A DNA stretch of 64,000 bases from an uncultured Eubacteriales bacterium (lineage in GTDB: Bacteria > Bacillota > Clostridia > Christensenellales > CAG-314), in assembly GCA_900544545.1 (NCBI GenBank), contig UQVY01000001.1:124001-188000 (forward strand), read 5' to 3'. The position numbers and the translations under genes were made by a program. The notes under the pieces were generated by a model, which was not told the origin of the DNA, made no database searches, and was given only the letters and a program-made list of their open reading frames with translations. This document shows positions 8,228-18,100 of the stretch, one piece after another; position 1 is the stretch's first letter, and each line of letters opens with the position of its first letter.

Positions 8228-8256
8228 TTGATATTTCTTGAAAAATATGCTATAAT
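8228..8256 (+). promoter_or_regulatory. Promoter of the defence operon
   Basis: TTGATA (8228-8233), a 17-bp spacer and TATAAT (8251-8256), 43 bases before the methylase ATG. AGGAG is at 8286-8290. Confidence 0.75.
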
Positions 8257-8298
8257 GTCTAAGAAACACATAAAATCAGTTGCATAGGAGTAACAGAT

Positions 8299-10434
8299 AT
8301 GGCTCAATCAATTACATCTGCCGATATTTTAAAGGAGTTGAATATTAAACGTTCCACTTTTTACTATCTGCTGAAAAACAACCTTATCTCTATTCCAACG
8401 ACTGATACGGGAAGATATGCTTGGAATAGCGAAGTCGTTGAGCAATTAAAAATTGTTTTATCTGAACCACAGGAAACCGAAAAAGAAATGCCCGAAGTTA
8501 AAACAACAAAAATCAATAATAGAAGATACCTTGGAAATAAATATAAACTACTTGATTTTATTACTTCTACTGTTGCGCGTGAATGCGTCGGCGTTAATAC
8601 GGTTGCTGATATTTTTGCCGGAACAGGTTCGGTGGCATCTGCTTTTGCGGACAAAAAATTAATAACCAACGATATACTGTATTTTAATTATATCTGTCAT
8701 ATTGCTTGGTTCGGTTCTGAAAAATATGACGAGTCAAAGATAAAGGAATTGATTTGTTATTATAATGCCATTGTCCCCAAACAAGACAATTATATGTCAC
8801 TACATTTTGCGGATACATTCTTCTCTCTTGAAGATTGCAGGAAGATAGGATTTATCAGGGAAGATATAGAAGATAATTACGCCTGCGGAAAAATTAACGG
8901 AAGAGAAAGAGCTTTGCTTATTACTTCTCTTTTGTATGCGATGGATAAAATAGCAAACACCTGCGGGCATTATGATGCGTATATAAAAAGTGCATCGTTC
9001 GATAGACATCTCGAACTTTCTTTACCGCTTGCAAGTAATGAAAATAACGAAAATAATCAATGTTACAACGAAGATGCAAATAATCTTGTTAAGAGAATAG
9101 AAGCAGACTTGGTATATATAGACCCTCCATACAATTCAAGACAATATTGTGATGCATATCATTTACTTGAAAATGTAGCAAGATGGGAAAAACCCGAAGT
9201 TAAGGGCGTTGCCTTAAAGATGGATAGAAGCCGTTTGAAAAGTAATTATTGCACATCTAATGCCACAAAATCTTTTGAAGACTTAATCGCAAATATCAGG
9301 GCAAAATACATTATATTGTCTTATAACAATATGGCGGAGAAAGGAAATGACCGCTCTAATGCTAAAATAAGCGATGCCGACATTATGCGAATTCTTTATA
9401 GAAAAGGAAAGGTTAAGGTGTTTTCAGAAAGTTATAAGGCATTTAGTGCGGGAAAATCTTCTATTGAGAATAATGAAGAAAGGCTTTTCTTGTGTGAATG
9501 CTATGATTATAAGAAAAAAGAGATTATACAATCCCCTTTAAATTATACCGGAGGCAAGTATAAACTTTTACCTCAACTTCTACCGCATTTTCCCGATGAC
9601 CTTGACTATTTTATAGATTTATTCTGCGGCGGCGGTAATGTTGGTATAAATGTTCCGTGCAATAAAGTTTTATTCAACGACAGTAATAGTCTGTTGCGTT
9701 TTATGTTCGGGACATTTAAAAATCTTGATAAAGAATCCACTTTTGAGATGATTGATAAAATTATCGAAGATTATGGATTGTCTGATACCGACAAATATGG
9801 ATATGAACACTATGGTTGTAATAGTGCCGACGGATTATCGTCCTATAATTCCGAGAAATTTTTGAAACTACGAAATGATTTCAACCATATAAAAAATCTT
9901 GAATATAACTACTACGTTATGTTGTACGTTTTGATTGTTTATGCGTTTAACAATCAGATCAGATTTAATAGAAAAGGTGAATTTAATCTTCCCGTAGGCA
10001 AAAGAGATTTCAATAAAAAAATGCGAGAGAAACTATCTGTATTTATTGATAGGTTAAAAAGCGGAGACTATAAATTTGAAAGTATGGATTTCCGCGAATT
10101 AAATACCGATGATTGGAATGAAAAAACTTTTGTTTATGCAGATCCCCCTTACCTGATTACTTGTGCAACTTACAATGAGCAAGACGGTTGGAACGAGGAT
10201 TTAGAAAAAGAATTGCTATCGTATTTAGACAAGCTTAACGATCGAAAAATACGATTTGCTTTATCTAATGTTCTACGATCCAAAGGCAAAGAGAATACTA
10301 TACTTATGGATTGGATTAATCGTAATATCGGAAAATACCACGTTATTTATCTTGATTATGACTATTCTAATTCAAATTATCAAACAAAAGACAAAAATTC
10401 TAAAGCAGAAGAAGTTTTAATAGTAAATTATTAA
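8299..10434 (+). CDS. HTH-fused double adenine-N6 DNA methyltransferase of a type IIS R-M system
   Basis: A 711-residue fusion of two complete D12-class (N6-adenine) methylases, an organisation known from M.FokI and M.LlaI. In that arrangement each half methylates one strand of an asymmetric site. Residues 1-55 form a MerR/excisionase-like helix-turn-helix (SADILKELNIKRSTFYYLLK). Domain 1 has RYLGNKY (about 76), the AdoMet loop FAGTGSV (106) and the catalytic DPPYNSRQY (275). Domain 2 has NYTGGKYKLL (415), DLFCGGGNVG (439) and YADPPYL (613). Both catalytic DPPY motifs are intact. It is the first gene of the defence operon and protects against the adjacent AlwI-type nuclease. The HTH may provide autoregulation (inference). 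The AT-rich codon use differs from host genes. The recognition sequence cannot be read from the protein. Confidence 0.92.
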   Translation: MAQSITSADILKELNIKRSTFYYLLKNNLISIPTTDTGRYAWNSEVVEQLKIVLSEPQETEKEMPEVKTTKINNRRYLGNKYKLLDFITSTVARECVGVNTVADIFAGTGSVASAFADKKLITNDILYFNYICHIAWFGSEKYDESKIKELICYYNAIVPKQDNYMSLHFADTFFSLEDCRKIGFIREDIEDNYACGKINGRERALLITSLLYAMDKIANTCGHYDAYIKSASFDRHLELSLPLASNENNENNQCYNEDANNLVKRIEADLVYIDPPYNSRQYCDAYHLLENVARWEKPEVKGVALKMDRSRLKSNYCTSNATKSFEDLIANIRAKYIILSYNNMAEKGNDRSNAKISDADIMRILYRKGKVKVFSESYKAFSAGKSSIENNEERLFLCECYDYKKKEIIQSPLNYTGGKYKLLPQLLPHFPDDLDYFIDLFCGGGNVGINVPCNKVLFNDSNSLLRFMFGTFKNLDKESTFEMIDKIIEDYGLSDTDKYGYEHYGCNSADGLSSYNSEKFLKLRNDFNHIKNLEYNYYVMLYVLIVYAFNNQIRFNRKGEFNLPVGKRDFNKKMREKLSVFIDRLKSGDYKFESMDFRELNTDDWNEKTFVYADPPYLITCATYNEQDGWNEDLEKELLSYLDKLNDRKIRFALSNVLRSKGKENTILMDWINRNIGKYHVIYLDYDYSNSNYQTKDKNSKAEEVLIVNY

Positions 10435-10446
10435 GGGGTAAACGTT

Positions 10447-12420
10447 ATGCCTTCGTACAAAAGTTATTGTTGGTCGCTTGGAACTACAAGTTTCAGAATG
10501 GTAGAATTCAATAAAAAGATTGAGGAACAATTAAGGTTGCTCAATCAATTTTGGCATACACCTGAATATACCGACGAAAAATGGAGTTCAAACAGCGCTA
10601 TTCAAGTTGCTTACTATAATTTTATTCGAGAGCAAGGCTTTATTGAGGAAAAAGATGCCCTGCGAAAAGATAAAGACGCAAGAGAAAAAACTTCGGGTTT
10701 AGTTGATTTGGGCATAATTAACGACGAACGTAGACTAACAGATGCTGGCTGTGCATTACTTGCTATCGCGGAAAGCGGAAACTTTTCAAGAGATAATATA
10801 CTCCGCATTCCAGCAGACAGTTTTATTTATTTCAAACAGTTGTTAAAATCGTCTTGCCCGTTTGAAAATAATAATGTACGCCCGTTTGCTGTTTTAGCAT
10901 ACATATTGTCCGAAATCGGTGAAATAAGTAAAGCGGAATTTACTTATCTTTTACCTCTTGCAATCAATAAAGAAAAAACAGAGCGAATAGTGAACTATAT
11001 CAAAGCTATAAGGGCTAATAATGCCACAATAGACGAAGCTATTATATCCATACTTTATGAAATGGAAAATTATCAAGAAGCAAAGGATATCTTCATTAAG
11101 ACTTCCAGTATTGATGAATTGCTCATTCAAGAAATAGGGATGAATCGTAAAAGTAGAACTTATGATATTCCCTATGCTACACTGTATGATACTTTACAAT
11201 CATTTCGCACTAACCCCACGAATGAGTCGGTAATTGCTTTGTTTAATGCCGTAGATAAAATTTCCGGCAAAGCGCGTTTATACTGGAAGATGTATCTTTT
11301 TAATTCCGTATCGCGTAGGAAAATTGAAACAATAGGCATTAGAGCGGTTAAACAAAATATACCTATTATAACGGTATACAGTGATATCGCATTTAAAGAA
11401 GAATTTTTTAAACTACTACACTTATTTAAAGCAAAAAGTTTGCTTGATGACTATTATGATTTAAATAAACGTTACTTTAAGACAAGCGATACAATTATTT
11501 TCCAAGATGATAAAGTCAGATTTGATATTATACCGAATTGCTATTTTTCATTGGTGAAAAACAGCCTATTAAGCATAGCATTTTCAAAAGCTGATAATTT
11601 AGAGATAAATTGTGAATTATCAGCAATTGAACCAACTTTTGCAATTACTCAAGAACAGTTGTTCCATAAGGCTGAAGAAATTTATGGCGTTCAGGTTCAT
11701 AGTCTTTTTGACGTCCAGGACCTCGTCGAAAAAGAAAGATACGAACGGTTTAATAAAATGATTGATACTCGCTTTACCGATGACGTACTCGTTGATTTGA
11801 TGACGATGTTTGAAAATCGTAATGATGACAATATTCAATCTATTGTTACCAATAACGCCGACGTTCCCACCATCTTTGAATATGTGCTTGCTATCGTGTG
11901 GTATAAGATTTCGGGCAGACAAGGCAAAGTATTGGAGTATATGAATCTATCGTTGGATGCAGATTTGCTTCCGATAACTCACGCCGCAGGTGGACACGAA
12001 GATATTACTTATAAGTACGAAGCTACAGCGAATTATCCCGCACATACACTTTTGATTGAAGCGACTTTGGCAAATAGCACTAATCAACGCAGAATGGAAA
12101 TGGAACCGGTGTCAAGGCACTTGGGTGATTATATGTTGCAACACCCTACGGAAGAAGCCTACTGCGTATTTGCCACAACATATTTACATATAAATGTTAT
12201 CGCTGATTTTAGAGGAAGAAAATATTTGCCGTATTATTCATCAGACGGAACTAACTCGATTGATGGAATGAAAATTATACCCTGCCAAACAACCGAATTA
12301 AAAGCGATTATAAGAAAACATATAACCTATGCTCAATTATATCGTATTTTTGAGCAGGCGTATCAATCCGTCTCCACTCCTAACATGTGGTATCAAAAAG
12401 AAATTATGGAGAATTTATGA
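10447..12420 (+). CDS. AlwI/BstNBI-family type IIS restriction endonuclease
   Basis: A 657-residue nuclease starting 12 bases after the methylase, behind AAGGGG. The N-terminus WSLGTTSFR and the winged-helix region to about residue 220 fit the RE_AlwI family. The C-terminal PD-(D/E)XK domain matches N.BspD6I/BstNBI: PITHAAGGHEDI (509-519), LLIEAT (535-540) and MEMEPVSRH (550-558). Asp518, Glu538 and Glu551/553 line up with the BspD6I catalytic residues Asp456, Glu469 and Glu482 (established knowledge). Family members cut outside short asymmetric sites, for example GGATC or GAGTC. Some nick only one strand unless a small partner subunit is present; none is recognised here. The stop overlaps the next gene's ATG (ATGA), indicating translational coupling. 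Confidence 0.9.
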   Translation: MPSYKSYCWSLGTTSFRMVEFNKKIEEQLRLLNQFWHTPEYTDEKWSSNSAIQVAYYNFIREQGFIEEKDALRKDKDAREKTSGLVDLGIINDERRLTDAGCALLAIAESGNFSRDNILRIPADSFIYFKQLLKSSCPFENNNVRPFAVLAYILSEIGEISKAEFTYLLPLAINKEKTERIVNYIKAIRANNATIDEAIISILYEMENYQEAKDIFIKTSSIDELLIQEIGMNRKSRTYDIPYATLYDTLQSFRTNPTNESVIALFNAVDKISGKARLYWKMYLFNSVSRRKIETIGIRAVKQNIPIITVYSDIAFKEEFFKLLHLFKAKSLLDDYYDLNKRYFKTSDTIIFQDDKVRFDIIPNCYFSLVKNSLLSIAFSKADNLEINCELSAIEPTFAITQEQLFHKAEEIYGVQVHSLFDVQDLVEKERYERFNKMIDTRFTDDVLVDLMTMFENRNDDNIQSIVTNNADVPTIFEYVLAIVWYKISGRQGKVLEYMNLSLDADLLPITHAAGGHEDITYKYEATANYPAHTLLIEATLANSTNQRRMEMEPVSRHLGDYMLQHPTEEAYCVFATTYLHINVIADFRGRKYLPYYSSDGTNSIDGMKIIPCQTTELKAIIRKHITYAQLYRIFEQAYQSVSTPNMWYQKEIMENL

Positions 12421-13418
12421 GTAACAAAACCGATATGATAACAAATGCTTCACCTTCAGCTTATGGCTGGTGTTTTCAGGTTGGCGCGGGAATAACACTG
12501 ATGTTGGACAATATAAAAGATTTTACTTCAATAAAAATGGAAGGGAAATCGGACGATATTGAAATAAATACTCCAACGGGGAAAATATATGCTCAAGCAA
12601 AATCTGTTACTCAAATCGGAAATCAAAACAGCGCGTCAAAAAAATTACAGGACTCGCTTAAACTTTTAAGCAAAGATAATCAAAATGGAGATGCGATACA
12701 GTTGATTTACATAACGAATATCGCGAATCCGCTTTCAAGTAAGCAGGCAAGTGCTTTTTGTTATGGACATACTTATGAATATTCAATCTTGTCCGATAAA
12801 GACAGAGCAAAAATAGACTCGTATATTGGAACAGACTTTCCGAGAGATAAATTAAAAATATATTTGTTAAATTTTTTTGGCGATGGAAAAAATAAATTTG
12901 CAAGCATAAAAGAGAAAATATCAGAATTTTTGCGTGATGCTATTGATGATCCTTCGTATAGTCAAAAGCTTCTAGACAGTTGGTTTTCCACCTTTATGAT
13001 TAACTGTTCCGATATACCAGATAATCAAAAGGAATGCACTTTAACAAAGAAAGAAATAATTTTCCCTGTTATGGTGCTAGTCCTTAATCCATTAGTTCCA
13101 GAAGAAGAGTTTTCAAAAGTGTGCGATTATGATGATATTGAAGAACTTCAATCTGATTTTCGCACTTCTATAGATAGAAAAGTCTGCGATTATCAATTTG
13201 TTTCTGGAGTAATAGGAGATTTTCTCTCATCGCGACTCCGCAATGGACAAAAAATGACCAAATATGATTTTATCAAAGAAAAATGGAAAAATTATGAAGG
13301 AGATTTTTTATTTGTGGCAGACGACCAAGAGCGAGAAGCCTTGGTAAAACTAGTGATATTAGCAACACTATTGAAAAAGAAAAAGATAAATCAAATAAAG
13401 GAAGCTGCGAATTTATGA
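12417..13418 (+). CDS. DUF4297/Cap4-like PD-(D/E)XK nuclease-type defence protein
   Basis: 333 residues from the ATG at 12417, which overlaps the endonuclease stop and has GGAG 5 nt upstream; an in-frame ATG at 12387 lies inside the previous gene. The N-terminal about 65 residues carry the pattern of DUF4297/Cap4 dsDNA nucleases: a GWCFQVGAGITLMLDNI helix, Glu42, Asp47-Ile-Glu49 and AQAKS (Gln60-x-Lys62). This family serves as the effector in Lamassu, CBASS and ABC-three-component systems. The rest (65-333) is helical and unrecognised; its basic end (LATLLKKKKINQIKEAANL) might represent a fused middle component. It overlaps the next gene by ATGA. Assignment rests on motif reading and is moderate. 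Confidence 0.65.
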   Translation: MSNKTDMITNASPSAYGWCFQVGAGITLMLDNIKDFTSIKMEGKSDDIEINTPTGKIYAQAKSVTQIGNQNSASKKLQDSLKLLSKDNQNGDAIQLIYITNIANPLSSKQASAFCYGHTYEYSILSDKDRAKIDSYIGTDFPRDKLKIYLLNFFGDGKNKFASIKEKISEFLRDAIDDPSYSQKLLDSWFSTFMINCSDIPDNQKECTLTKKEIIFPVMVLVLNPLVPEEEFSKVCDYDDIEELQSDFRTSIDRKVCDYQFVSGVIGDFLSSRLRNGQKMTKYDFIKEKWKNYEGDFLFVADDQEREALVKLVILATLLKKKKINQIKEAANL

Positions 13419-14872
13419 AAATTAAGTCTTTTCAAATAAGAGAAATAACCGATTTTAATTGGAAAAAGATTGATTTAGATGAAGATGTATGTATATTTTA
13501 TAGTACTCGCAATTCAACAGGTAAAACGACTTTAATGAGAGCAATTCTTTATTCGATGGGTTTTTCAGTTCCGAACACTGAATTGGTTAAATTTGAAAAA
13601 TACGAATTCCGTTTAACTCTATATAGGGAAAAAGAGTACATAATTTTCAGAAAAGGTATGTTTATTACGGTAAATAACATCGAATACGATTTACCTATGG
13701 AACAAACGACTGTATTATCAATAATTTTTGGAACAACAAATCCAGAAATACTTTCTAACTTGCTTGGAACATTTTATTTTGACCAAGAAAAAGGTTGGAC
13801 TTTGCTTAATCGTGGTACAATCATCGGAACTAATCGTTTCAGCATTGAAAGTTTTTTTAGAGGATTAAAAGGCGACGAAAGTATCGAAAGTTATGAAATT
13901 GTTGCAAGAATTTCTTCTATTGAGAAAAAAATCGCACAATATAATTTAATGATTAACATTGCGGAGTATCAAGATATAGTTAAGCAAGAAGGAGGCAATT
14001 CTTTAGACTATAAAACATATGATAAAACATTGGATATTGAACTTGATGATTTGAAATTGCAGCTATCCGATGTCGAAGCTGAGATATCAAGAATGTCGGA
14101 AATAATCAAAACGAATAAAAATTTTTCTGATTATATTGAACAAAAAAAGATATATGTTAAGAATCCTCAAGATCCTTCTACGCCTATTCCAGTTACAAAA
14201 TCAACTTTACTGGATTATCAGGATTTTGATGATCTCAATAAAGCAAGGCGGGATCTCCTTATGGTGAAAAGAAATGGCTTAAAAAAAGAGATTGCAAAAA
14301 TACAATCAGAACAAGAAAAGCAAATTCGTTTAATAAATTTACCTACCATCGATGAATCGCTTACAGCAAAATTGGCTAATATAGAAGGAATTAACTCTGT
14401 TCAAATAATAAAGCTTCGAGATAGTTTACAAAAACAAAAAAAAGAATTATCTACCATATTAACAAACAAAACAAAAACAAATAATCCTTGGATAAAAAAA
14501 GCATATGATATAATTAACAAATACGCACAAGAATTATCAATTCCGTTTGATTATAAAATAGATATCTTTACAAAGAATTTGAAGGCAAAATCTGGAGCGA
14601 TACTACATAAAATGGTATTTATTTATAAATTAGCGTATATTTCGCTACTGTCTGAAGTTTTACAGTATCCTATACCTATTTTTTGCGATTCACCTAGTGG
14701 TCGAGAAGTTGAGAAATCCACAATAGATGGTATGTTAAACATATTAAAAAGAGATTACTCCCATCATCAATTGGTGTTAGCCTCAATATATAAATACAGC
14801 GAAATTTTTCCAAAAGCCAAAATTATAGAAACCAACGGAACATTATTTAATAAACAAACACTATTTGACTAA
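13415..14872 (+). CDS. SMC/RecF-like ABC ATPase of a defence module
   Basis: A 485-residue protein with an ABC ATPase head split by a coiled coil (about 160-360), like Lamassu LmuB, RecF/SMC or ABC-three-component ATPases. The N-terminus MKIKSFQIREITDFNWKKI is typical of SMC-like heads. Walker A reads YSTRNSTGKTTLMRA (29-43): Lys37 and Thr38 are present, but the first Gly of GxxxxGK[ST] is Thr. The signature region is AKSGAILHKM (391-400) instead of LSGGQ. Walker B is PIFCDSPSG with Asp425 and no adjacent catalytic Glu. Together with the Cap4-like neighbour it probably senses invading or processed DNA and licenses the nuclease (inference from family). It overlaps the preceding gene by 4 bp and is the last gene of the operon. 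Confidence 0.8.
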   Translation: MKIKSFQIREITDFNWKKIDLDEDVCIFYSTRNSTGKTTLMRAILYSMGFSVPNTELVKFEKYEFRLTLYREKEYIIFRKGMFITVNNIEYDLPMEQTTVLSIIFGTTNPEILSNLLGTFYFDQEKGWTLLNRGTIIGTNRFSIESFFRGLKGDESIESYEIVARISSIEKKIAQYNLMINIAEYQDIVKQEGGNSLDYKTYDKTLDIELDDLKLQLSDVEAEISRMSEIIKTNKNFSDYIEQKKIYVKNPQDPSTPIPVTKSTLLDYQDFDDLNKARRDLLMVKRNGLKKEIAKIQSEQEKQIRLINLPTIDESLTAKLANIEGINSVQIIKLRDSLQKQKKELSTILTNKTKTNNPWIKKAYDIINKYAQELSIPFDYKIDIFTKNLKAKSGAILHKMVFIYKLAYISLLSEVLQYPIPIFCDSPSGREVEKSTIDGMLNILKRDYSHHQLVLASIYKYSEIFPKAKIIETNGTLFNKQTLFD

Positions 14873-14934
14873 AAAATTATTGAAAATAAGCGAAGATCGA
14901 ATATCTTCAATTCCTACCACGAATTTTTTGCAAC

Positions 14935-14967
14935 AAAAGACTCACGGGAAATCCTCGTGAGTCTTTT
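14935..14967. terminator. Terminator of the defence operon
   Basis: A 12-bp stem AAAAGACTCACG/CGTGAGTCTTTT with a 9-nt loop, 63 bases after the ATPase stop. Confidence 0.85.
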
Positions 14968-15008
14968 GTTCATCGTTTGAAAGCGCAATTCTAAAATTTA
15001 ATTTTAAT

Positions 15009-15052
15009 AATTCCCTATGGAAACTGCGCTTTTTGCAGAGCCTTTGTTTTTG
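15009..15052. repeat. Right terminal inverted repeat of the mobile element
   Basis: Inverted copy of 3765-3809 (about 34/44 matches). The inner stem CTGCG/CGCAG-type dyad followed by CCTTTGTTTTT reads as a terminator out of the element. The adjacent 15053-15158 holds a long-range inverted repeat (GGGCGGC/GCCGCCC) and no gene. Confidence 0.65.
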
Positions 15053-15158
15053 TGCGGGGCGGCTTTCATCTGGAATCGCGGACTTTTCCTTTCCGATAAA
15101 TCCGATGATCGCCGCCCGTTACGGTTGATATATCGCCGATTAAGGCTTGATTGCCGCC

Positions 15159-18100
15159 TTATTTAACGATGATGTTCTTGAAGTAAAGCTTCCAGATATA
15201 GGTGTCATAGGAAGCGTCGCCGCTTACGTAAACCGTAACGTTTTCGTTGCCTTCAGCCGTTTCGATATCGTTTACGAACTGGTTGTAAAGGTATCTTACG
15301 TCTTCTCTGAAATAGCTCTGAAGTGTGGGAGCTTTTTCGGATTTGAAGGTAATTTCGGTAAGAGCGGTGCAGCCGTAGAACGCGCTGTCGCCGATAGAAA
15401 CGAGAGTTTCGGGAAGAACTACCGATTTAAGCGTCGCAATGTTTGCGAAAGCTTCCGCGTCAACTTTGACTACGCCTTCGGCAACCGTTACGTTTTCTTC
15501 CGAACCTACGTATCTGTAAACGACGGTCTTGTCCGCGTTATAGAGGAAATCGTTTTCGAGTACGAAAGCTTCGCAGCCAACGAGTTCGATTTCGCCGATA
15601 TTCTTGGAATTGAAGAACGTTCTCGAGAAATTGAATTCTCCGACGTCGCCGAGAACTACCTTGGTAAGGGTTTCGACGTTGCCGAACGTCTTATTGCCTA
15701 CGTAATACGCGTTTTCGAGTACGATTTCCGTAAGTTTCGTTTCGAAGAAAGCCTTGTCGTCGATAACTTCAACCTTTCTGAGGTCGATAGTTTCGAGAGG
15801 AGTATTTGCGAATGCGTTTGCGCCGATTTCGACGAGTGCGTCGACAACGACTTCCGTAAGTCCGGAATTTTCGAATGCGGACGCGTCTACGACCGTAACC
15901 GAAGGCATCGTGATCTTACGAAGGTTCTTCGCGTTTGCGAATACGCCTTCTCCGATGACGCTGACGGTTTCGGGAATGTCGAATTCAACGTTTTCGCTTG
16001 CGGTCGGATAAAGAATGATGTTGGTCATTTCTTTATTGAAGAGGACGCCGTCCTCGGATGCAAAGTAAGCGTTGTTTTCGTGAGCGTTGATTTCTTCGAG
16101 AGCTATGCAGCCCGAGAATACGTCGGATACGGAGATATTTCCGAGTTTTTCGGAAATCGTGAAGCTCCTGAGAGACGTGCAGTCTTTAAACGTCCATGCA
16201 AAGCCCAGCCAGCCGATTTCGACGGTTTCGAGGTTTTCGAATTCCGCGACTTCGAGTTTATCCGCGGACTGGAATGCGGATGCTCCGAGTACGGTTACCT
16301 TCGGGAATATAGCCGAGGTTATACCGGACTCCTGGAATGCACTGGAACCTATGCGTTCTACGTTTTCGAGACCGATTATTTCCTTAAGCGCGCGGGTGTC
16401 GATGAATGCGTAATCGCCTACGGAAGTGGATTCGGTGTTGAGGAAGGTAACCTTTTCGAGGTTCTCACAGCCGTTGAACAGGAACATATTATCTGCCGTG
16501 ATTGCTTCGGGAACAACGATTTCCGTGAAGCCCGTTCCTGCATAGAAGGACTGATAGGAAAGGTATTCCGCGGTGTCGCTGAGAACGAGCTCGGTGAGGT
16601 TGCGGCAACCTTCCCAGACTGCCGTTCCGACGGTCGTAACCTTATCGGAAATAACGATGCTGTCGATAGCCGTAAACGCGAGTGAACCGCTACCGAAAGA
16701 GGTGATATTATCGAGGTTGATTTCCTCGAGGTTGTAGTTTCTGTAGAAACAGTACTCGGGAAGCTCGGTTATCTGGCTGCCGAGTTTTACGCCCTTGAGA
16801 CGAGTCTTGTAGTAGTCGGGACTCCGGAACGTGCTGCCGAGACTCCAGTAGAAACCGTCGTCGGGGTCTACGCCGTAATCCTGTTCGCTTCCGACAGGAA
16901 CCATTAAGGGAATAGAGAATTCTCTCTTATTGAGTTTCGTGATGGTTTCGGGAAGTTCGAGAACTCCGTCGTAATCCCAGGCAGAGGGCTTGAACATAAC
17001 GGTCTTTTCGAGGTTATAAACTATACCCGATTCGTCCTTTATGAGCTTGTCGTTTCCTTCCGCTACGGTGAAGCCGTTGACGAGAAGGTCGCTTCCGCCG
17101 AACGCCTGCGTTCCGAGCGAGCCGAGGTTTCCGCAGAATACCACGCTTTCGAGTTTAGCGCAGGAAGCGAACGAGTAACCGGTTATGCACTCTACGTCCT
17201 TTTCGAATACGACTTCCTTAAGGGAGGGAAGAGTGGATAACGCCTGGCTGTCGTCGACTTGAATGAAGCCGTCGCCGAAGTCCGTTTCGGTGTGACATCC
17301 GATTGTTCCTACGGATTCGTGGAATACGATTCTTTCGAGTTTGTCGCAGGAGGTCAGGGACATACTGAAACCGATGCTTTCGGCGTCGAGCTTATTGACC
17401 TTGCCGTTGAATTCGACTTCTTTAAGAGCGTCGTTGAACATTACGGAGGACATCATATTTTCGATGTCGCCGAGGAAGGTTACCTTTTCGAGATTATAGC
17501 AGATAGCCAAGCCAAAGTCCATCGTAAGAGGTGTTTCCGTCTTGGGGAAGGTAATTTCCTTGATCGAGGTAAGAGCGTTGAGCGCGCTGCTTATGTAATT
17601 GAGGTTCGTGTGTTCGAGATCGAGCGTCTTAAGAGAGGTAAGAGTATGCAGCGAGCTGTATTCGAGTCTTTCGAGAGTAGACGGAAGAACGAGTTCGGTG
17701 AGGTTCTTAAGAACGTTGATCGAGTTCGTTCCGATAGTCGTAAGACCTTCGGGAAGAACGATCTTGGTGATAGTCGGGTCTTTAGTGAATACGTTGCTGC
17801 CGATTGCCTTAACTCCGTCGGGAACGATAACTTCTCCGCCTTCGCCGTTATAAGCCGTAAGAACGCCGTTTTCGATTACGAATTCGGGAGCGTCCTCGTC
17901 TGCTTCCGCGGGAACGTAGGAGTCGTTATTGCCGAGCATATCGCTGCTGAGTCTGGTGCGTACTTCGGTGTAAGAAGGATCGTTTACGTCGTAGAGAACG
18001 GTAAGATTTCCGGTCGAATATTTAACCGCAAGAGTTCTTCCGTTTTCGGTTTCGTTTACGAGAGCGTCGGTTCCGTTTTCGCCTGCTTCGGGAAGCTTGA

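Noticed and set aside
8028..8231. Plus-strand 67-codon frame before the defence promoter
   Set aside because: It overlaps the LexA-box promoter and the opposite coding-like frame, and has no ribosome binding site.
12387..12416. Earlier start for the DUF4297-like protein
   Set aside because: Lies inside the endonuclease gene; the ATG at 12417 has a GGAG and the typical ATGA overlap.
15053..15158. GC inverted repeat (GGGCGGC/GCCGCCC) as terminator of the leftward S8-LRR gene
   Set aside because: The loop is about 50 nt and no T run follows in the transcript direction.
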